From contig NZ_VFOW01000001.1 in NCBI RefSeq assembly GCF_006716355.1, positions 5,146,001 to 5,210,000 on the forward strand: DNA of 64,000 bases, read 5' to 3'. The stretch is from Stackebrandtia endophytica (GTDB taxonomy: Bacteria; Actinomycetota; Actinomycetes; Mycobacteriales; Micromonosporaceae). Below, piece by piece: positions 9,288 through 16,994 of the stretch. The notes under the pieces are model-generated. The model ran no database searches and was not told where the DNA came from. It worked only from the letters and a program-made list of their open reading frames with translations. Made by a program: the position numbers and the translations under genes. Each line of letters opens with the position of its first letter. Position 1 is the first letter of the stretch.

Positions 9288-10030
9288 CCGTGCGAATCCT
9301 GATCGTCGACGACCATCCGGTGGTCCGTGACGGCCTGCGGGGAATGTTGGCGTCCCAACCGGACTTCACGGTGGTGGGCGAGGCCGGCGGTGGTGCGGAG
9401 GCACTGGCGTGGTTGGCCAAACCCGTCGCCGTGACCTCGGCCGATCAGCCGGACGGCTCCTCCGTCGACGCGCCCGCCGTCGGCCCGGAGCGTGCATCCG
9501 TCGGGGTTTCGGGCAGGTTCGCCGTCCCGGAACCGGCTGCTTCCGTCGACCTGGTGCTGACCGATCTGCGGATGCCGCCGCCGGCCGGCGCCGCATTGAT
9601 CCGCCTGATCCGTCGCGAGTATCCGACGATCCGGGTACTCGTGCTGACCACGTACGACACCGACGCCGACATCATCCCGTCCATGGAGGCCGGGGCGGTC
9701 GGATACCTGCTCAAGGACACCCCGCGGGAAGAGCTGTTTCGGGCTGTCCGACTGGCTGCCATCGGACAGACCGTACTGTCACCGCCGGTGGCCGACCGAC
9801 TGGTCAATCGGTTGCGCACCAACGGTGAGCGTCCGACCTTGAGCGGACGAGAACGCGAGGTCATCGCCTTGGTGGCCGCCGGCAACTCCAACCGGGACAT
9901 CGCGGCGGCACTGTTCATCAGCGAGGCGACCGTCAAGACCCATCTGGTTCACATCTACACCAAGCTCGGTGTCAACGACCGTGCCGCCGCGGTGGCGGCA
10001 GGCTACGACACCGGCATCCTGGGAGGTTGA
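9284..10030 (+). CDS. NarL/LuxR-type response regulator with receiver insertion
   Basis: A 248-residue DNA-binding regulator, presumed partner of the overlapping kinase. The receiver has the acidic pair DD at residues 9-10, phospho-acceptor D94 (LVLTDLRMP), the conserved Thr in LVLTTYD and Lys in YLLKDTP. A C-terminal LuxR helix-turn-helix follows (LSGREREVIALVAAGNSNRD, then VKTHLVHIYTKLG). The phospho-acceptor normally lies near residue 54; here about 40 Pro/Ala/Ser/Val-rich residues (roughly 46-87) are inserted between the second helix and third strand of the receiver. Reading frame and GC pattern through the insert look normal, so it is probably genuine. Confidence 0.92.
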   Translation: MTVRILIVDDHPVVRDGLRGMLASQPDFTVVGEAGGGAEALAWLAKPVAVTSADQPDGSSVDAPAVGPERASVGVSGRFAVPEPAASVDLVLTDLRMPPPAGAALIRLIRREYPTIRVLVLTTYDTDADIIPSMEAGAVGYLLKDTPREELFRAVRLAAIGQTVLSPPVADRLVNRLRTNGERPTLSGREREVIALVAAGNSNRDIAAALFISEATVKTHLVHIYTKLGVNDRAAAVAAGYDTGILGG

Positions 10031-10037
10031 GCCTCGG

Positions 10038-10706
10038 TCAGGCCCCGGGGTTCACCGTGGCGGAGTCATCCTGTGGGTGTCGAATGCCGGGATGGTCGGC
10101 GGGAAGATTGCGACGCAGCACCCACCAGCTCACCGCCAGGCACGCCGCGATCAGTGGCCAGGTCATCGCCACTCGTGCGGCGGTCAACGCGCCCACCGCG
10201 CCGGCGAGCCACAATGGAATGAAGACCAGTAGTCGCAGAACATACTGGGCGACCCAGATCCAGCTGGCGCGGCCGTACGCCCTCACCAGCGCCCGGTCTC
10301 GGCGCCACCGAGTCTTCTGACCGAGCACGGTGCCCACCACGACACCCAACAGCGGCCACCGGATCACGATGCTGATGATCCAGGCCAGGGCGCTGGCGCC
10401 GTTGCTGAGCAACTGAAGCAGGAAGAAGTCTTCGCCCCGCCCGGTGTACAGCGCGATGAGTCCGGCCACGCAGACCCCCGCCAGGCCGATGAGGACCGAG
10501 CGGGGTTTGTCGCCCCGGCGCAGCCGCCAGACGGCCAACAGGGCACCCACCACGACGGCGACACCGACGCCGATGCCGACGGAGCCGTCGGACAACCACC
10601 AGCCCAGTCCGAAGGCCACCGGGGGAAGCGTCGCGTCTATCGCTCCGCGTTTGCCACCCAACAGGGCGGCCAGGGATTCTGGCTGATCGCCACTGGGTGC
10701 GGTCAC
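10038..10706 (-). CDS. DUF3159 family membrane protein
   Basis: A 222-residue membrane protein with about five to six hydrophobic helices. LAALLGGKRGAIDATLPPVAF near the start and WPLLGVVVGTVLGQKTRWRRD in the middle match the DUF3159 family found across actinobacteria; no function is established. The GTG start at 10706 has a GAGGAT ribosome site. The gene converges on the response regulator with only 7 bases between stops, so no separate terminator is visible there. Confidence 0.82.
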   Translation of the reverse strand: MTAPSGDQPESLAALLGGKRGAIDATLPPVAFGLGWWLSDGSVGIGVGVAVVVGALLAVWRLRRGDKPRSVLIGLAGVCVAGLIALYTGRGEDFFLLQLLSNGASALAWIISIVIRWPLLGVVVGTVLGQKTRWRRDRALVRAYGRASWIWVAQYVLRLLVFIPLWLAGAVGALTAARVAMTWPLIAACLAVSWWVLRRNLPADHPGIRHPQDDSATVNPGA

Positions 10707-11066
10707 CGGATCATCCTCGATCGACTCCTAGACGGGTTGCGGGTATCGGGCGGGTTGCGTGTCGGCCGGGGACGGAGTCGAAGCGTCGTCGTCATGGGCA
10801 CGTCGCACCTTCCACCTCTACAGCCGCCGACCGCTCGTGCCATGAGTCGGACCGACTGGACCGGGCCCATCTCGGTCGGGTTAGGCAAGCCTAACGCCTC
10901 CTCGATCTAGTGATCTTGTCCGTTCGGGTGGGTCGGATCCAGCTCACTTGTTTGGTCACGAAACCGTGGGCGCGTGCGCGCGATTTGACGGAGCTGCTAG
11001 GTTGCCGGAGCGGACAACAAGCGGCCCGCTTTTCGCCCGCCGGGCCGGGATGGCAGTATGCGCTAG
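10707..11066. other. 360-base divergent intergenic region
   Basis: Separates the DUF3159 gene (minus) from the 11067 gene (plus). Apart from the palindrome at 10880-10895 and a possible -10-like CAGTAT seven bases before the ATG at 11067, I see no gene, RNA or repeat in it. Confidence 0.6.
10880..10895. promoter_or_regulatory. Palindrome resembling a DtxR/IdeR iron box
   Basis: GTTAGGCAAGCCTAAC is a perfect 16-base palindrome with 7-base arms around AA. It shares the TTAGG and CTAAC blocks with the actinobacterial iron-regulator consensus TTAGGTTAGGCTAACCTAA, matching about 12 of 19 positions when aligned from the left. It lies about 170 bases from each divergent start, which is far for a repressor site, and neither flanking gene is an obvious iron gene. 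Confidence 0.4.
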
Positions 11067-12077
11067 ATGCTGGGTACTAAACGGTTGACGGAGCAGCAAC
11101 TGACTGACCTGCTGCGTCGACTCCAGCGTGTCGAGTTCGGCAAATGGGGCGAAACCGACATTACCACCGCAATCGGTGCGTTGGGTTGGGAACTGCAGCA
11201 CGGCGAAGTCGACGTCGGAATGTGGCGCGCCGAAACCGGATACGAGACCGGTGCCGCCATCATCGACCGCGTCCCACCTCAACAGAACCTCGCCAGCCGT
11301 GCCCAGTTCTACGCCATCGAACTGATGGTGCTGCGCTCGGCGGTACGCGGTGAAGCCGGTGAGAACCACCGCACCATCGTCTTCCGCGAGGTGCTGCGCA
11401 TCATGCTTCGCGAGTTCGGTCAGCCGGACGTGCGCGGTGGCGATGGGGGTCCCTGGGTGCGCTGGCGTGACCCGGTGCTGACCGTCGAACTTCACCTGCG
11501 CCGCTTCCACGGCGGCGTCAGCCTGCGGCTGTTGGCCACCGAACCGCTGGAACAGATGGAGGCCAACGCCATCCGGCGCGGCGACGTGTCGGGTTGGACC
11601 GCCTACTCGCAGCGGCCCGAATTGCCGCTGGAACCGGCCGTCAGCGACATGGGCGAGTTCACCGCACGCCTGTCGGGTGTTCTCATCGACCTTGCCGGGG
11701 ACGTCCCGGTCGTCGACACCGCCGGCACCGTCGTGCTTCGCACCAGCGACTGGTCGGCGCGTTACGTGTTGGCCGCGGTCGACGGTGGCTTGCGGGTCGA
11801 GGCGTCCGCGGCGGTCAAGGGATCGCACCGGGAAGGCCTCGGATACCTGTCGGGGTTGGGATATCAGCAGCCCTCGGGCAAGATGCCCAACTGGTCGCGC
11901 CGTTTCGGTGACGGCAGCCGGGATTCGGCGTCGGCGGCGGCCCACATGATGGTCGACGCGTTGCGCGCCTTCGGTATCGACGACCTGTATGACATCGTCT
12001 ACGACGCGTTCACCGCCGACGGAGAGCGGATGTACCTGCCGGTTCTGGGTATCGCCAGCGCCGACTCGATGACCTGA
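11067..12077 (+). CDS. Conserved actinobacterial protein of unknown function (336 aa)
   Basis: A soluble 336-residue protein with no signal peptide or membrane helix. I do not recognise it with certainty. An N-terminal part (LTEQQLTDLLRRLQ, about residues 7-130) and a C-terminal part ending in MPNWSRRF and a helix with ALRAFGIDDL and YDAFT suggest two modules. The C-terminal pattern recalls the TY-Chap type domains described as type III chaperone-like in actinobacteria; this is a resemblance only. No ribosome site precedes the ATG at 11067, but CAGTAT lies seven bases before it, so translation may be leaderless. It converges on trpS. Confidence 0.65.
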   Translation: MLGTKRLTEQQLTDLLRRLQRVEFGKWGETDITTAIGALGWELQHGEVDVGMWRAETGYETGAAIIDRVPPQQNLASRAQFYAIELMVLRSAVRGEAGENHRTIVFREVLRIMLREFGQPDVRGGDGGPWVRWRDPVLTVELHLRRFHGGVSLRLLATEPLEQMEANAIRRGDVSGWTAYSQRPELPLEPAVSDMGEFTARLSGVLIDLAGDVPVVDTAGTVVLRTSDWSARYVLAAVDGGLRVEASAAVKGSHREGLGYLSGLGYQQPSGKMPNWSRRFGDGSRDSASAAAHMMVDALRAFGIDDLYDIVYDAFTADGERMYLPVLGIASADSMT

Positions 12078-12173
12078 TCCCCTGTGGATGGTCCCGCCCC
12101 GGTCCGTTCGTGATCCGGTGACCGCCGATGCGGCCACTGTGGTCGGTCCGAGGCGAGACGAGTCGACGACCGT

Positions 12174-13205
12174 TCAATAACTGGTGCCCATGGCCCGGCG
12201 GACTTCGGCCAGTCGACGGTCGGCGATCTCCTCGGCACGGGCATTGCCCTCGGCCAGGATGCGGCCGACGATCGACGGATCGGCGGCGAATTCCCGGCGG
12301 CGCTGACGTATCGGCGCGAAGTACTCGTTGACGTTCTCGGTCACCAGTCGTTTCAACGCGGCGGCCCCACCGTCCCCGACCTGCTCGGCCACCGCCTCGG
12401 GAGTCGTTCCGCCGCACAACGCCGCCAACATGACCAGATTGGACACCGCGGGGCGGTTCTGCGGGTCGTACTCGATTCGTCGATTCGAGTCGGTGGTGGC
12501 CGATCGGATCAATGCGGCGGTCTCGTCACTGTTGGCCGCCAACGGAATGGCGTTACCACGGCTCTTGCTCATCTTCATCGTTCCGTCGGTACCCAGTAGA
12601 CGGGGAGTGGTCGACAACAGCGCCTCCGGCGGAGTGAACAGCGGTGCGTAGCGTTCGTTGAAGCGTCGGGCGATGGTGCGGGTCAGTTCCAGGTGTGGCA
12701 GCTGGTCCTCGCCGACCGGGACCAGGTTCGCGTCGCAGAACAGGATGTCGGCGGCCTGGTGCACCGGGTAGGTCAGCATGAGGCCGCTGACACCGGCGCG
12801 TCCGCTGCTGTCGATCTCCTCCTTGACGGTGGGGTTGCGCGACAGCTCGGACATCGACACCAGGCTCAGGAACGGCAGCATCAGTTGGTTCAACGCGGGA
12901 ACGGCGCTGTGGGCGAAGATGGTGGTCTCATCCGGGCGAAGCCCGACGGCCAGATAATCCAGGACGACCTCCCGCACCGTTTCGCCGATGTTTCCGGTGG
13001 TGTCTCGGTCGGTGATGGCCTGGTAGTCGGCGATCAGGACGAACATGTCGATGCCCTGATTCTGCAATCGAACCCGGTTCTGCAGACTGCCGAAATAGTG
13101 GCCGATGTGCAGTGAACCGGTCGGACGGTCGCCGGTCAACACCCGGTGCGCAGTGGGTGCCGACAGCACCGTGGAAGGCAGGCGCAATGTGGTTGTGGTG
13201 GTCAC
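12174..13205 (-). CDS. trpS: Tryptophanyl-tRNA synthetase TrpS (attenuator-controlled)
   Basis: Class I synthetase that charges tRNA-Trp. The HIGH motif reads SLHIGHYFG and the KMSKS motif TMKMSKSRGN. With the GTG at 13205 as start (GGAG six bases upstream) the product is 343 residues; ATG 13217 and GTG 13244 are in frame but 13244 lies inside a hairpin. The RVLTGDRPTGSLHIGHYFG type resembles the auxiliary TrpRS group, whose Streptomyces member is, as I recall, indolmycin-resistant and attenuation-controlled; I cannot confirm resistance from sequence. Upstream lie a Trp-rich leader peptide and three hairpins, listed separately. A second, housekeeping trpS may exist elsewhere in the genome. 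Confidence 0.94.
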   Translation of the reverse strand: MTTTTTLRLPSTVLSAPTAHRVLTGDRPTGSLHIGHYFGSLQNRVRLQNQGIDMFVLIADYQAITDRDTTGNIGETVREVVLDYLAVGLRPDETTIFAHSAVPALNQLMLPFLSLVSMSELSRNPTVKEEIDSSGRAGVSGLMLTYPVHQAADILFCDANLVPVGEDQLPHLELTRTIARRFNERYAPLFTPPEALLSTTPRLLGTDGTMKMSKSRGNAIPLAANSDETAALIRSATTDSNRRIEYDPQNRPAVSNLVMLAALCGGTTPEAVAEQVGDGGAAALKRLVTENVNEYFAPIRQRRREFAADPSIVGRILAEGNARAEEIADRRLAEVRRAMGTSY

Positions 13206-13224
13206 GATGTTCTCCATGGATAAC

Positions 13225-13242
13225 GGCCGTCCCGCGACGGCC
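13225..13242 (-). promoter_or_regulatory. Third GGCCGTC/GACGGCC hairpin at the trpS translation start
   Basis: Stem GGCCGTC (13236-13242) with GACGGCC (13225-13231) and a 4-base loop. It is the third copy of the same stem in the leader and ends 20 bases before the preferred GTG start, so it may affect translation or offer an alternative partner for the upstream stems. Confidence 0.6.
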
Positions 13243-13252
13243 ACTCATGGCG

Positions 13253-13280
13253 AACAAGAAGGCCGTCGGTTAAGACGGCC
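13253..13280 (-). terminator. Attenuator terminator in the trpS leader
   Basis: On the minus strand, GGCCGTC (13274-13280), a 6-base loop and GACGGCC (13261-13267) are followed at once by TTCTTGTT (13253-13260). This stem plus T-rich run is the best intrinsic terminator shape in the leader. Its 5' arm can pair instead with GACGGCC at 13304-13310. Confidence 0.7.
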
Positions 13281-13303
13281 TGGTTTCTTGACATGCGTCG
13301 ATG

Positions 13304-13322
13304 GGCCGTCGCTAGGACGGCC
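13304..13322 (-). promoter_or_regulatory. Pause hairpin overlapping the Trp codons of the trpS leader
   Basis: GGCCGTC (13316-13322) pairs with GACGGCC (13304-13310) across a 5-base loop. The 5' arm starts in the second Trp codon and covers the last codons of the leader peptide, so a ribosome stalled at the Trp codons would mask it. This frees GACGGCC to pair with the 5' arm of the terminator. Confidence 0.7.
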
Positions 13323-13350
13323 ACCAGAACATGCTCACGCATTGACGCAT
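13312..13350 (-). CDS. trpS leader peptide MRQCVSMFWWPS
   Basis: A 12-codon reading frame ending in TAG lies 107 bases upstream of trpS. It contains two consecutive Trp codons (13321-13326) right where the first hairpin begins, the hallmark of ribosome-mediated attenuation. No Shine-Dalgarno precedes the ATG, but TACATT is exactly six bases upstream, so the transcript is probably leaderless and starts at this ATG. When charged tRNA-Trp is scarce the ribosome should stall here, favour the 13304-13310 / 13274-13280 antiterminator pairing, and let transcription reach trpS. The regulatory model is inferred from the sequence. Confidence 0.75.
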   Translation of the reverse strand: MRQCVSMFWWPS

Positions 13351-13356
13351 GAACTG

Positions 13357-13387
13357 AATGTATCACCGGTGCCGTCGATACGGCCAA
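13357..13387 (-). promoter_or_regulatory. Putative trpS leader promoter
   Basis: On the minus strand, -10 box TACATT (13357-13362) lies six bases before the leader ATG. A possible -35 TTGGCC (13382-13387) is 19 bases further up, slightly long. It runs into the end of the nurA-like gene at 13407. Confidence 0.5.
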
Positions 13388-13406
13388 CGCGCTGAGCTCG
13401 GTCGAC

Positions 13407-14333
13407 TCAGCCTCGGCGCAGGTTGCGCAGCAGCAGCCGCGGGTCGCCGAGTTTGGCGCGCAACATCCGTTCCAGCCCCGCGATCGGAGTGAGGTTCTGG
13501 GGCGCGCGGGGATCCTTGTGCGCTACCGACGCCAACCGGGGCAGCATGAGGGCCGACACGTCGGCCAGCGCGGTCACGTCCTTGATGGGTAGATCGGGAT
13601 TGGCCTCCAGCCGTGCGATACCGGCCCATGAACCGCCGCCACCACCCGGCAGTCGCAGATACCAACTGCGGCGCCGCCAGTTGGTGCGGATTTCGAAGAT
13701 CGGAGTGCGTTCACCCGGCTGCAACCGGTTCACCAGTTCCGAGTGGGAGTCGGTGAGGTATCGACGTTGGTGAGACTTGATGAAGCCGACGGCCCGAGGC
13801 AGGTGCTCGCGTCGGCGTAGCGCACCGTCCAGAACCAGCAGGTCGGCATCGCCCGGTTGAGCCGCGTTGGCGACCTCCACCTCCAGGAAGGTCAGCCGTT
13901 CCTGGACCGCGTTGATCAGGTCGCCGGGGTCGTTGGCGCCGACCCGGCGGGCTCGATAGGACGCGACCGGACCGGCCGACAGGTCGGCGTCGGCGACGGA
14001 GCTGAACAGGCCGCGTTCGATGCGGCTGGCGGCCAACTGTGCGTTGGGGGAGTCCGCGGCCAGGTCACACACCACGACCCCGGCGGCGTAGGACGCACAC
14101 AGTCCCGGGGCCGGGGCCTGTCCGGGGACGTCGATGTCGACGCGGGCGTCCAGCCGACGGACGCCGTCGACCAGCAGGACCCGTGGAACCGTGGTGGTCG
14201 GGTCCGGTGTGCGGGGGTGCCAGTCGGTCGCGGGCACCTCGACATCGAGGTCCACTTTCGCCCTGTTGGCGTCGCCGACCCGTTCGGAGGTCTCGGCGTA
14301 ACCGGGATCCCATGCGCTGACACTGATCCGCAT
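13407..14333 (-). CDS. NurA-like DNA nuclease
   Basis: A 308-residue protein with the NurA nuclease pattern: LLVDGVRRLD (D56), then LLVLDGALRRRE (D169) followed by GFIKSH, and a late HKDPRAPQN (H272). In archaea NurA is the 5'-3' nuclease that, with HerA, Mre11 and Rad50, resects DNA ends. The frame is open up to 14549 but the extra part is low-complexity and unsupported; ATG 14333 begins the conserved region although its ribosome site is weak. It is the last gene of the minus-strand block herA-sbcD-sbcC-nurA. The gap of 228 bases to sbcC holds nothing I recognise. Confidence 0.75.
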   Translation of the reverse strand: MRISVSAWDPGYAETSERVGDANRAKVDLDVEVPATDWHPRTPDPTTTVPRVLLVDGVRRLDARVDIDVPGQAPAPGLCASYAAGVVVCDLAADSPNAQLAASRIERGLFSSVADADLSAGPVASYRARRVGANDPGDLINAVQERLTFLEVEVANAAQPGDADLLVLDGALRRREHLPRAVGFIKSHQRRYLTDSHSELVNRLQPGERTPIFEIRTNWRRRSWYLRLPGGGGGSWAGIARLEANPDLPIKDVTALADVSALMLPRLASVAHKDPRAPQNLTPIAGLERMLRAKLGDPRLLLRNLRRG

Positions 14334-14561
14334 CTGAATTAACCCTGTCTGTTGAACGGTGTCCGACCCGGTGGGAGGTGAGAACTCACGCCCCCGGTGC
14401 CCGACACCGACTGCTCGGTACCCCCGCTGACAACGTTCCGGTCGATCCTGGGCGGCGGTGTCCGGCGACTTCGGAGTGAGCGCGCCCGTGCCGATGAGCA
14501 CGGCGTTCGGCGCGCTCCGCACCGTGGCCACCACCGACGAGTCGAACACCCCGAGGCTCCC

Positions 14562-16994
14562 TTATACGTCCACTCTGGTCACGTGAGAACCCGAGGCGTT
14601 CTTCTCCACCTCGTACCGCACCGGAATACGCTCGGCCAGCCCGGCGACGTGTGTCACCACGCCCACCATGCGGCTGCCGGAGGTGGCCAGGTTCTCCAGG
14701 TTGGCCGCGACCTGATCGAGAGTCGCCGCGTCCAGGGTGCCGAACCCCTCGTCCAGCAGGATGGCCTCCAGGCAGGCGCCCTGTGAGGACATGCCCGCCA
14801 GCTGATCCGACATGGCCAACGCCAGCGACAGCGAGGCGGCGAAGGTCTCCCCGCCCGACAACGTCTTGACCGGGCGGGTCAGATCGGCGTCGTGGTGGTC
14901 GATGACGTAGAACTCACCGTCCACATAAGCCAGATCGTACTGGCCGCTGGTCAACGTGTACAGAATGCGGGAGGCGCCGTCTACCAGGTCCTCCAGCGCC
15001 TCAGTCAACAACCAGCTCACGAACTGCCGGGTCCCCAGGTGCTGGTGCAGGTGTTTGGCGACCTCGGCGTGACCGGCCTGCTCCGACCGCTGCCGGGCCA
15101 GCTCGATGTGGCGATCGCGCGCGGTGGTCAACTGCTCCAACCGAGAGGTCGCCGCATGCCGTTCGGCGGTGACGATCTCACTGAAGTCCTCGGTGCCACT
15201 GCTCGGTGAGAACGGCACCTCGGCCTCGATCAGCTGCGCCGACAGTTCGTTCCGGATGATCCTGGTCTGCTCGTCGAGTTCGTCGCGGGCGGTCAGATGC
15301 GCGGCGCGACGCTTCTTGCGCACCGCCAACTGTTCGGTGGCCCATTCGGACAACTCCCGCCAGGCCGCCCGAAGATCCGCCCGGTCGGTGGGCGGCGGTG
15401 CCAGACGGGCCACCCGATCCCGATGGTGGTCGAAGCGCTGCCACTCCGAGGTGAGTCGATCCTGAACAGCCGAGTGAGTTTTCTCGGCGCGCCGCAACTC
15501 ATCCCGGGCGACTCGTACCGCCGTCGACGCCTGGCTCAGTTCGGATCGGGCCGCTTCGGCGGTCTCCCGCTCCGCCTTGAGCTCGGCCTCGGTGGGTGCG
15601 TCGCGGAGCTTCTCGGTGAGGCGTTCACGACGTTCGACGAGTTCATCCAGGCGGCTCCGGTACTGAATCGCCTTGGTCTGCACAGTGGACAGTTCGCCGG
15701 TGCGGGCGTCGACCGCCTTTCGGGCAGCGGCCTCATGTTGCCGCGCCCTGTCCACGTCGGAGCGCTGATGGTCCGCCAGATCGGCCGGGATCGGTCGCTC
15801 GCAGACCGGGCAGGCGTCACCGGTGGTCAGATTCGCGCGCAACGAGGCCGCCAGGTCGGCGTCGCGGGCGGCTTGATGAGCCGACTCGGCCGCGGCCAAC
15901 TCGGTGCGCGCCGCCTCGCAGGCCCGCTGCGCCTCCGCGACGCGCTCCTCGGCCGACTCGGTCAGGGGCGTTCCCTTGGCGATGCCCTCGGCCAGTTCGG
16001 CATCGGTGGCGTAGTCGGCCAGCAGCTGCTCGATCCGTGCGATGTCGACACCACCGGCGGCGTTGCGAAGCCGCTCCTCGACCTCCTCCCGGTCGAGCAC
16101 CGACTGCCGGGATTTCTCCACCACCTCGGCGGTCTCGGTCAACTCCCCGGCGATGGAATCCACATCGTTGGGTTGGCGGATGTAGGTCAGGAGCGAGTGC
16201 TCCTCATCGACGATCTTGAGTTCGGCGTCGGAGTCGGCGGCGCGGCGAGCCAACTCGGCCAGCTTCGGAACCGTCTCACGCACCACCCCGTCCAGCTCGT
16301 GCAGCTGTTCGATGCGCCGCTTCGCGGCGGACAGGTCGGTATCGGTGACCTGCGGCGACTGAGCCAGTTGCGAGTCGATGTGCCCCAGCACCGCCTCGGC
16401 CTGCCGCTGTTCCTCTCCGGCGGCGGTCTGGATCTCCCGGTAGACCGAGTAGCCGAGCAGGCTCTCCAGAATCTTGCGGCGTTCGGTGGCACTGGAGTGG
16501 AGGAAGTCGGCGAAGGCGCCCTGCGGCAACAGAACGCACTTGGTGAACTGTTCGAACGGCAGACCGATGATCCGTTCCACCTGGTCGGTGAGGCTCTTGG
16601 CCGAACCGGCCAGCGAGGTCCCGATGACACCGCTGATGTCACCGGGTGAAGCCGGGTCCACATCGGCGGGCAACCGTTCCAGTGCGGCGCTGGCGGTCGA
16701 CACCCGCCCCTTACCGCCCCGCTTCACGACCCGGGTGGCCACATAGACGCGACCGGCGGCCGAGAAGACCAACTGGACCTTTCCGCTGGTGGCCGACGGC
16801 GCCAGCGAGTACTCGATGCCGGTGCCCCAGCGCGGAACCCGGCCGTAGAGGCCGAAGCAGATCGCGTCCATCACCGTCGACTTACCGGCGCCGGTCGGTC
16901 CCACGAGCGCGAAGAAGTCCGCACCGACGAAATCGACGGTGGTGCGCTGCGAGAAGGTTCCGAAACCCTCCATCTCCAGTCTCAGCGGTCGCAT
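14562..16994 (-). CDS. sbcC: DNA repair ATPase SbcC (Rad50-type)
   Basis: An 810-residue SMC-like ATPase that, with SbcD, cleaves DNA hairpins and processes double-strand ends. Walker A is GPTGAGKST (residues 32-40). Long coiled coils flank a central zinc-hook CPVC near residue 395, and the C-terminal signature LSGGETFAASL and Walker B ILLDEGFGTLD are intact. It is shorter than E. coli SbcC (1048 residues) because the coiled coils are shorter, as is usual in actinobacteria. The start overlaps the sbcD stop by one base (TGATG), indicating translational coupling. Confidence 0.96.
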   Translation of the reverse strand: MRPLRLEMEGFGTFSQRTTVDFVGADFFALVGPTGAGKSTVMDAICFGLYGRVPRWGTGIEYSLAPSATSGKVQLVFSAAGRVYVATRVVKRGGKGRVSTASAALERLPADVDPASPGDISGVIGTSLAGSAKSLTDQVERIIGLPFEQFTKCVLLPQGAFADFLHSSATERRKILESLLGYSVYREIQTAAGEEQRQAEAVLGHIDSQLAQSPQVTDTDLSAAKRRIEQLHELDGVVRETVPKLAELARRAADSDAELKIVDEEHSLLTYIRQPNDVDSIAGELTETAEVVEKSRQSVLDREEVEERLRNAAGGVDIARIEQLLADYATDAELAEGIAKGTPLTESAEERVAEAQRACEAARTELAAAESAHQAARDADLAASLRANLTTGDACPVCERPIPADLADHQRSDVDRARQHEAAARKAVDARTGELSTVQTKAIQYRSRLDELVERRERLTEKLRDAPTEAELKAERETAEAARSELSQASTAVRVARDELRRAEKTHSAVQDRLTSEWQRFDHHRDRVARLAPPPTDRADLRAAWRELSEWATEQLAVRKKRRAAHLTARDELDEQTRIIRNELSAQLIEAEVPFSPSSGTEDFSEIVTAERHAATSRLEQLTTARDRHIELARQRSEQAGHAEVAKHLHQHLGTRQFVSWLLTEALEDLVDGASRILYTLTSGQYDLAYVDGEFYVIDHHDADLTRPVKTLSGGETFAASLSLALAMSDQLAGMSSQGACLEAILLDEGFGTLDAATLDQVAANLENLATSGSRMVGVVTHVAGLAERIPVRYEVEKNASGSHVTRVDV

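Noticed and set aside
10031-10037. Terminator between the response regulator and the DUF3159 gene
   Set aside because: Only seven bases separate the convergent stops; no hairpin fits there.
13225-13350. T-box riboswitch before trpS
   Set aside because: No specifier loop and no T-box core (AGGGUGG) were found; the Trp-coding leader and competing hairpins point to ribosome-mediated attenuation.
15297-16649. Long open frames on the plus strand opposite sbcC, and similar ones opposite narGH, mraY and ftsZ
   Set aside because: The sbcC, nar, mraY and ftsZ genes show clear family motifs; the opposite frames are repetitive Arg/Gly/Pro-rich shadows.
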